Below, one piece after another: positions 59,915-64,000 of a stretch of DNA of 64,000 bases (its first letter is position 1; each line of letters opens with the position of its first letter). The position numbers and the translations under genes are program-made. Origin of the DNA: JB111 sp049856295 (GTDB taxonomy: Bacteria > Actinomycetota > Actinomycetes > Actinomycetales > Actinomycetaceae); assembly GCF_049856295.1 (NCBI RefSeq), contig NZ_JBNDMZ010000012.1, positions 1-64,000 on the forward strand, written 5' to 3'. Below the pieces are notes generated by a model that worked only from the letters and a program-made list of their open reading frames with translations, was not told the origin of the DNA and searched no databases.

Positions 59915-61290
59915 GCAGCGACCAGGCCCACACCACCGGCGATCCCGGCATGCTGCGCACCTTCACCGGCGAGTTGCTGCTGCCCGAGGCTGCCAATTAC
60001 GAGGATGCACGCGTCCCCGCCGTCGCGCGGTTCGCCGCCGTCCGACCGGCGGCCATCCTGCGATGTCGAACCGCCGACGAGGTCGCACAGGCGCTCGGCC
60101 TCGTCCACCACACCCAGCTCCCTGTCGCGGTCCGAAGCGGCGGCCACGACTTCGCCGGGCGCTCCTCCACCACCGGCCTGCTGATCGACGTCGGTGCGAT
60201 GAACAGCATCCACGTCGACGACAACCGGATTGTCGTGGGACCCGGCGCCCGGCTCGGAGACATCTACCGCATCCTGCAGCAACACGGGCGCACCATTCCC
60301 GCAGGTTCAGGACCGACCGTCGGCATCGCCGGACTCACCCTCGGCGGAGGGTTCGGCCTCTTGGGCCGACTCCACGGACTCACCTGCGATAACCTCGTCT
60401 CCGCCCAGGTCGTGCTCCTCGACGGCCGGATCGTGCGTTGCGATCACGAGCAGGAGCCCGACCTGTTCTGGCTGATCCGGGGCGCGGGCGCCACCGGCTG
60501 CGGCGTCGTCACCGAGCTTGTCTTCGACACCATCGCCGAACCGGGCTGCACCGCCTTCGAACTGACCTGGAACCATGAACACACCGCACAAGTGGTCACC
60601 GCCTGGCAGAACTGGGCGCCGTCCGCGCCCGACGCCCTCGCCGCCAGCCTCCTCATCACAGCCCCGGCCGACCCTGCGCGACCGCTGCAGTCCAGAGTCC
60701 TGGGCACCCTTGCCGGCGACGGTTCCCGCCTCCGGTCGCTGTTGTCCGTACTGGTGGCAGCGGTCGGGCCCCAGCCACGCAGCAGCTGGCAGCGTCGCTC
60801 GTCTTGGCTGGACGTCCGCACCTGGCTCAACGGCCCCGACGCCGATTTGGCGCCACCAGATGCGTTCAGCAAGTCCGAGTTCTTCCGCGAGTCGCTGCCA
60901 GCCTCGGCCGTCGACAAACTGATCACCGAGCTGGCCGATCACCGGCGACCCGGTGAGGCACGTGAACTCGACTTCTCTCCCTGGGCCGGCGCCTACAACA
61001 GAGTCGCCGACGGCCACACCGCCTTCCCTCATCGCCGCGAGCAGTTCCTGCTCAAACACACCGCCACCGTCTACCGCGGAACGAAGATCACGGCCTGCTC
61101 GACCGACAAGTGGATCACCCGGTCCTGGCGATCCGTGCAGCCATGGGGATCCGGAGGTGTCTACCCGAACTTCCCTGACCTTGAGCTCGCCCGACTCGAC
61201 CGCGCCTACTACGGCAGCAACCTCAGTCGGATCGAGCAGATCCTCACCGCCTACACCCCAGACCTGCACCACCAGCAGGCCATCAAATGA
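59911..61290 (+). CDS. FAD-linked (VAO/PCMH-type) oxidase with BBE domain, passenger gene
   Basis: A 459-residue oxidase. The FAD-binding domain has LPVAVRSGGHDFAGRSSTTG near residue 72, where the His of GGH can bind FAD covalently, and the PCMH motif GPTVGIAGLTLGGGFGLLGR near 130. The second, Cys-linked attachment of bicovalent members (CPTVG) is absent here (GPTVG), so a single His link as in 6-hydroxynicotine oxidase is expected. The C-terminal BBE segment has WGSGGVYPNFPDLELARLDRAYYGSN (shown by RAYYGSNLSRI). It oxidises an alcohol, amine or sugar. GTG or TTG start: the codon at 59911 is TTG overlapping the GlcG stop. Confidence 0.9.
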   Translation: MSSDQAHTTGDPGMLRTFTGELLLPEAANYEDARVPAVARFAAVRPAAILRCRTADEVAQALGLVHHTQLPVAVRSGGHDFAGRSSTTGLLIDVGAMNSIHVDDNRIVVGPGARLGDIYRILQQHGRTIPAGSGPTVGIAGLTLGGGFGLLGRLHGLTCDNLVSAQVVLLDGRIVRCDHEQEPDLFWLIRGAGATGCGVVTELVFDTIAEPGCTAFELTWNHEHTAQVVTAWQNWAPSAPDALAASLLITAPADPARPLQSRVLGTLAGDGSRLRSLLSVLVAAVGPQPRSSWQRRSSWLDVRTWLNGPDADLAPPDAFSKSEFFRESLPASAVDKLITELADHRRPGEARELDFSPWAGAYNRVADGHTAFPHRREQFLLKHTATVYRGTKITACSTDKWITRSWRSVQPWGSGGVYPNFPDLELARLDRAYYGSNLSRIEQILTAYTPDLHHQQAIK

Positions 61291-61382
61291 CTCCCGGATT
61301 GGCTCGGACACTCAGCCTTGAAGGCCGCCCGACGACTCCCGAATTCAACCGCGAACGACTCCCGAGATCGCCCGCGGAGCTA
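61287..61382. repeat. Right-end multiple terminal repeats of IS21-like element
   Basis: Read inward from the right end on the minus strand, CTCGGGAGTCGTTCG, TTCGGGAGTCGTCGG and TCCGGGAGTCATTTG occur at roughly 61367, 61341 and 61299. The outermost 30 bases match the left end at GCGGG..GATCT.GGGAGTC. The innermost copy begins right after the FAD oxidase stop. Confidence 0.8.
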
Positions 61383-61388
61383 ATCGTC
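61383..61388. repeat. Target site duplication, right copy (ATCGTC)
   Basis: This is the partner of ATCGTC at 54595-54600, next to the right end of the IS21-like element. Confidence 0.9.
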
Positions 61389-62266
61389 GAGCTCGTGCTG
61401 CCCTGACCCGTGACGACGAGTGTGCCCGCCTTGCGCACGGTCTCGTAGCCTTGGCGGACGTGCTCGCCGGTGGTGACGCCGACGGTGACGATCGTCGAGT
61501 CCGTGCCCTGGCCGTTGGTCAGCGACTTCGCGAGCGCGTCGGCCTCCTCGATGGAGTCGAAGACGTCCGTGGCGCCGAGCTTGAGGGCGGTGTCCCGCTT
61601 GAACGGCTCCGGGTCGACGACGATGACGCGGCGCGCGCCCGCGTAGTTCGCGCCCTGGACGGCGTTCATGCCGATCCCGCCGGCGCCGAGGATCATCGTC
61701 ACGTCGCCCGGCTTGACCTCGGCCGCGTTGACGGCGGACCCGAACCCGGTCGGGACACCGCACCCGATGAGGCAGGCGACCTCGAGCGGGAGGTCCTTGT
61801 CGATCTTCACTCACGACGTCTGGTCGAGCACCTGCCAGTTGGCGAACGTCCCGAGCATCGCGGCGGCGAAGACCTGCTCGCCGTTCGCGTCGGTCATCCG
61901 GGTCGAGCCGTCGAGCTGCGTGCCGTCGAGGATGAGCGCGCCGTAGTCGCAGAGGTTCTGCATGCCCATCGAGCACCACTTGCAGCGTCCGCACGCGGGG
62001 ACGAAGGACGTGACGATGTGGTCGCCGACCTCGAAGCCCGTGACGTCCTCACCGAGCTCGCGGACGATGCCCGCGCCCTCGTGCCCCGACACGACCGGCA
62101 GGTTGGGGAGCGGGGTGTCTCCCTTGGCCATGTGCTCGTCCGAGTGGCACAGGCCGTTGGCGACGATCTCGACGAGCATCTCCCCGCGCCGCGGCCGGGA
62201 CAGCTCGAGGTCCTCGACCAGCCACTTGCCGGGCTGCTCGCGCAGCAGCGCACCACGAATCTTCAT
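61383..62266 (-). pseudogene. NDMA-type alcohol dehydrogenase, N-terminal fragment with in-frame TGA
   Basis: ATG at 62266 opens a Zn-dependent alcohol dehydrogenase: GLCHSDEHMAKGD with catalytic Zn ligands near 39, GHEGAGIV near 65 and the structural Zn Cys cluster ACGRCKWCSMGMQNLC near 92. A TGA at 61811-61813 interrupts it between QVLDQTS and VKIDKDLPLEV. The frame then continues through GAGGIGMNAVQGA (NAD motif) and GQGTDSTIVTVGV to the IS21-like element at 61382. The family, NDMA-dependent alcohol dehydrogenases, couples to mycofactocin. Two separate lesions make it non-functional. Confidence 0.93.
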
Positions 62267-62461
62267 CTGTTCTCTCCTCGTCGAGATCGGCGCGGTGTCA
62301 CCCGTGACGGCCGCGCTCAGGGTGTCGGTATGCCCCCGATCGACATTGTGGCACCGAGTGCCGTCGCTCGGGCCCAGTTGGGAGCGACCGTGTTGCCGGC
62401 TACGGCCCGGTCGGGAGATTCCCGGCGCCGGCCCACGCCGCGCTGCTCTACCGTGCGTCGC

Positions 62462-62887
62462 ATGACGCACCCACGGATGTTCGACGACGACGATCCGGTG
62501 CTCGCCCGCGTCCGCGCGGTCTGCCTCGCCCTGCCCGACGCCGCGGAGAAGGTGTCGCACGGGCGGCCCACGTTCTTCACCACGAAGACGTTCGCGACGT
62601 ACGGCGGCAGCGTGAAGCTCGGCGGGGGCCGGCACGAGCGGCACGAGCAGAGCCTCCTGCTCAAGCCCTCCGACGACGACGAGCTGCGCGGTCTCCTGGC
62701 CGACCCGCGCTGCTTCTACCCCGCCTACGTGGGGCCATCGGGCTGGTACGGCATCGATCTCGACGAGGAGACCGACTGGCCCGAGATCGCGGAGCTGGTC
62801 GAGGAGTCGTACCGGGTGACGGCGGGCCCGCGCCGGGTCGCGCGCCTCGACAGCGAGCGCACCGACGGCCCGCCCGCGCCCGGCTGA
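62462..62887 (+). CDS. MmcQ/YjbR-like protein
   Basis: A 141-residue protein of the MmcQ/YjbR DNA-binding-like family. Matching features are VCLALPDAAEKVSHGRPTFFT near residue 20 (seen as LPDAAEKVSHGRPTFF), a beta segment FATYGGSVKL and the C-terminal WPEIAELVEESYRVTAG. The fold is CyaY-like; the function is unknown. ATG at 62462. It is divergent from the broken dehydrogenase with 195 bases between. Confidence 0.85.
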   Translation: MTHPRMFDDDDPVLARVRAVCLALPDAAEKVSHGRPTFFTTKTFATYGGSVKLGGGRHERHEQSLLLKPSDDDELRGLLADPRCFYPAYVGPSGWYGIDLDEETDWPEIAELVEESYRVTAGPRRVARLDSERTDGPPAPG

Positions 62888-62950
62888 CCCCGGGGACGGG
62901 ATCGGTCCGGCCGCGAGCGGGCCGACAGTGGAAGCGTCGGGTGAGGACGA

Positions 62951-63592
62951 TCAGGCGAGCGCGTCCGCGATGGGGGTGTCGCCGTCGTGGAAGTTGATCG
63001 TCCGGCCGATGGCCGACGGCGTCTCGAGCGCCGCTGCGGCGACGGCCGCCACGTTGGCCCGGGACGTCTCGCCCGAGGTGTCGGTGACGGTGATCCGGCC
63101 GCTCGGCTCCTCGAGGGTGAGGCCGCCCGGGCCGAGGATGGTCCAGTCGAGGCCGCTCGCTCGCAGGTGCTCGTCGGCGGCGGACTTGGACTCGGCGTAC
63201 GGGAAGAAGGAGCTGTCCTCGGGGACGCCGTGGTCGGGCCCGGCGCCCACGTAGGACACCATGACGTACCGGCTGACGCCCGCGGCCTTCGCGGCGTCCA
63301 TCGAGCGGATCGCGGCGTCGCGGTCGACGGCGTAGGTGCGCTGCGGGTTGCCCCCGCCGGCGCCGGCCGAGAACACGACGGCGTCGTGGCCCGAGATCAG
63401 GTCGGTGAGCTCCTCGGTCGAGAGGTGCTCGATGTCGGCGACGACGGGGTTGGCGCCGGCCGCGCGGATCTCGTCGGCGTGCTCGGGGTTGCGGATCACC
63501 GCGTCGACCGAGTCGCCGCGCTCGACGAGGAGCGGGTGGAGGAGGAGGGCGACCTTGCCGTGGCCACCGAGGACGATCACGTTCGCAGTCAT
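62951..63592 (-). CDS. NAD(P)-binding protein, NmrA/SDR-a5-like
   Basis: A 213-residue atypical SDR. The Rossmann motif is VIVLGGHGKVALLLHPLLVERG near residue 4 (seen as GGHGKVALLLHP), with VVADIEHLS, DAVVFSAGAGGGNP, RYVMVSYVGAG and PYAESKSAADEHLRASGLDWT near 135. Family members are NAD(P)H sensors or quinone-related oxidoreductases. ATG at 63592. The sequence just downstream toward 63740 has GGGACGCGGATCGCG repeats. Confidence 0.87.
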   Translation of the reverse strand: MTANVIVLGGHGKVALLLHPLLVERGDSVDAVIRNPEHADEIRAAGANPVVADIEHLSTEELTDLISGHDAVVFSAGAGGGNPQRTYAVDRDAAIRSMDAAKAAGVSRYVMVSYVGAGPDHGVPEDSSFFPYAESKSAADEHLRASGLDWTILGPGGLTLEEPSGRITVTDTSGETSRANVAAVAAAALETPSAIGRTINFHDGDTPIADALA

Positions 63593-63747
63593 GGCGTCCA
63601 CGCTAGGCCCGGGGCATGCGCGGTGCACGGGCGTGCGGCCCGGTCACGCTCGTGGCGGAACGAGGAATCGGCGGGACGCGGATCGCGGAGTCCTCGGGAC
63701 GCGGATCGCGTCGCGTGCGGGAATGTCCCCGCACTCGTCGGGGGTGG

Positions 63748-64000
63748 TCAGGCGAGGACCTCGTTGAGCGCCTCGGTGGACGACGGGTGGGTCCAGATCC
63801 CGTCGCGCAGCTCGCTCGCCGTGATCCCGTGGCGCATGGCGAGGGCGACGAGGTTGACGACCTCCTGCGCGTCGATCGTGTGCAGGGCGGCCCCGACGAC
63901 GCGGTCGGTCCCGCGCTCGACGAGCACCTTGACCAGCCCGTGCGTCTCCTCGACCGCCTTGGGCCTCGGCATCGCGGCGATCGCGGCCACCGGCTTCGCC
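63748..64000 (-). CDS. FAD-dependent disulfide reductase, C-terminal end (partial)
   Basis: Only the C-terminal 83 residues are in the window, and the gene continues past 64000. The dimerisation-domain pattern IAAMPRPKAVEETHGLVKVL, then GAALHTIDAQEVVNLVALAM and the His-Pro-Ser-Ser-x-Glu-Ala end of IWTHPSSTEALNEVLA match the pyridine-nucleotide disulfide oxidoreductase class I. The His-Glu pair near the end is the proton-relay pair. It could be mycothione, mercuric or dihydrolipoamide reductase; this part cannot tell. Confidence 0.9.
   Translation of the reverse strand, partial: AKPVAAIAAMPRPKAVEETHGLVKVLVERGTDRVVGAALHTIDAQEVVNLVALAMRHGITASELRDGIWTHPSSTEALNEVLA

Larger units (their letters stand above)
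54601..61382. mobile_element. IS21-family element carrying five passenger genes
   Basis: A 6782-base element flanked by a 6-bp direct repeat. Its ends share GCGGGTTGATCTGGGAGTC at the left and GCGGGCGATCTCGGGAGTC at the right read inward, and further CGGGAGTC-type repeats lie inside each end, as in IS21-family multiple terminal repeats. In order it holds tetR (minus strand), then on the plus strand SDR, FMN reductase, istA, istB, GlcG-like and FAD oxidase. No terminal-type repeats lie next to istA/istB themselves, so the passengers are within the element and not an accident of a nested insertion. It interrupts an alcohol dehydrogenase gene. Confidence 0.9.

Noticed and set aside
61811..61813. 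TGA in the alcohol dehydrogenase read as selenocysteine
   Set aside because: The position is not catalytic (the Zn ligands are elsewhere), no SECIS-like hairpin was noticed, and the gene is also broken by an insertion.
1..64000. tRNA, rRNA or prophage genes
   Set aside because: No cloverleaf-like or rRNA-like segments, integrase, capsid or terminase genes were recognised by eye; a tRNA scan could still find one.

Overview
The window is very GC-rich DNA from an actinomycete. GTG and TTG starts are common, third codon positions are almost all G/C, and it carries mycofactocin genes, an LCP protein, a SipW-type secretion locus and an F420-type reductase fold. Gene content fits a soil or plant-associated member of the Micrococcales (inference; no rRNA or marker gene is present). 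A run of ten Ns at 28900-28909 shows this is a draft scaffold.

Layout. (1) 1-952: an IS5-family element. (2) 1.1-5.5 kb: a block with an AAA+/VWA pair, the mycofactocin synthase MftD and a mycofactocin-coupled SDR, bounded on both sides by the same 22-bp-period repeat. (3) 5.8-18.7 kb: mostly housekeeping and accessory metabolism: an alpha/beta-hydrolase-like membrane protein, a NarL-type two-component operon with a DUF4097-like protein, an alanine/glycine:cation symporter, Dps, flavin oxidoreductases, NagB and an O-antigen-ligase-like membrane protein. (4) 18.9-22.8 kb: a single-domain voltage-gated cation channel, an SRPBCC protein, and a two-gene alkylation-repair operon (Ada-AlkA fusion plus Ogt). 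(5) 22.9-35.9 kb: a sugar locus with a PfkB kinase, LacI regulator, RbsABC-type importer, a GH172 (DUF2961) enzyme and a clan-J (GH32/GH43-like) enzyme that share a C-terminal repeat domain. Two LacI-type operators mark the regulon. (6) 36-49.7 kb: an envelope/biofilm region with an LCP protein, tyrosine phosphatase, Wzc-like kinase, OmpR-type regulator, a pseudo-Hpt protein, SipW signal peptidase with three small exported substrates, a degenerate GGDEF protein, a histidine kinase and a mechanosensitive-channel-like protein. (7) 49.9-54.2 kb: AroD, a PfpI-family protein, a CoA-transferase III and a PCD-VOC fusion.

The most striking object is at 54601-61382. A 6.8-kb IS21-family element carries five passenger genes, and istA/istB sit inside a TetR-controlled operon: tetR divergent from SDR, FMN reductase, istA, istB, GlcG-like, FAD oxidase. 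It is flanked by a 6-bp target duplication and has split an NDMA-dependent (mycofactocin-type) alcohol dehydrogenase gene. Deleting the element and one repeat copy restores the dehydrogenase reading frame across the junction. The same dehydrogenase gene also has an in-frame TGA, so it is doubly broken. (8) 62.4-64 kb: an MmcQ/YjbR-like protein, an NAD(P)-binding protein and the C-terminal end of a flavin disulfide reductase.

Together the mycofactocin genes and the broken dehydrogenase suggest an alcohol-oxidising pathway that is decaying or being rewired by mobile DNA.
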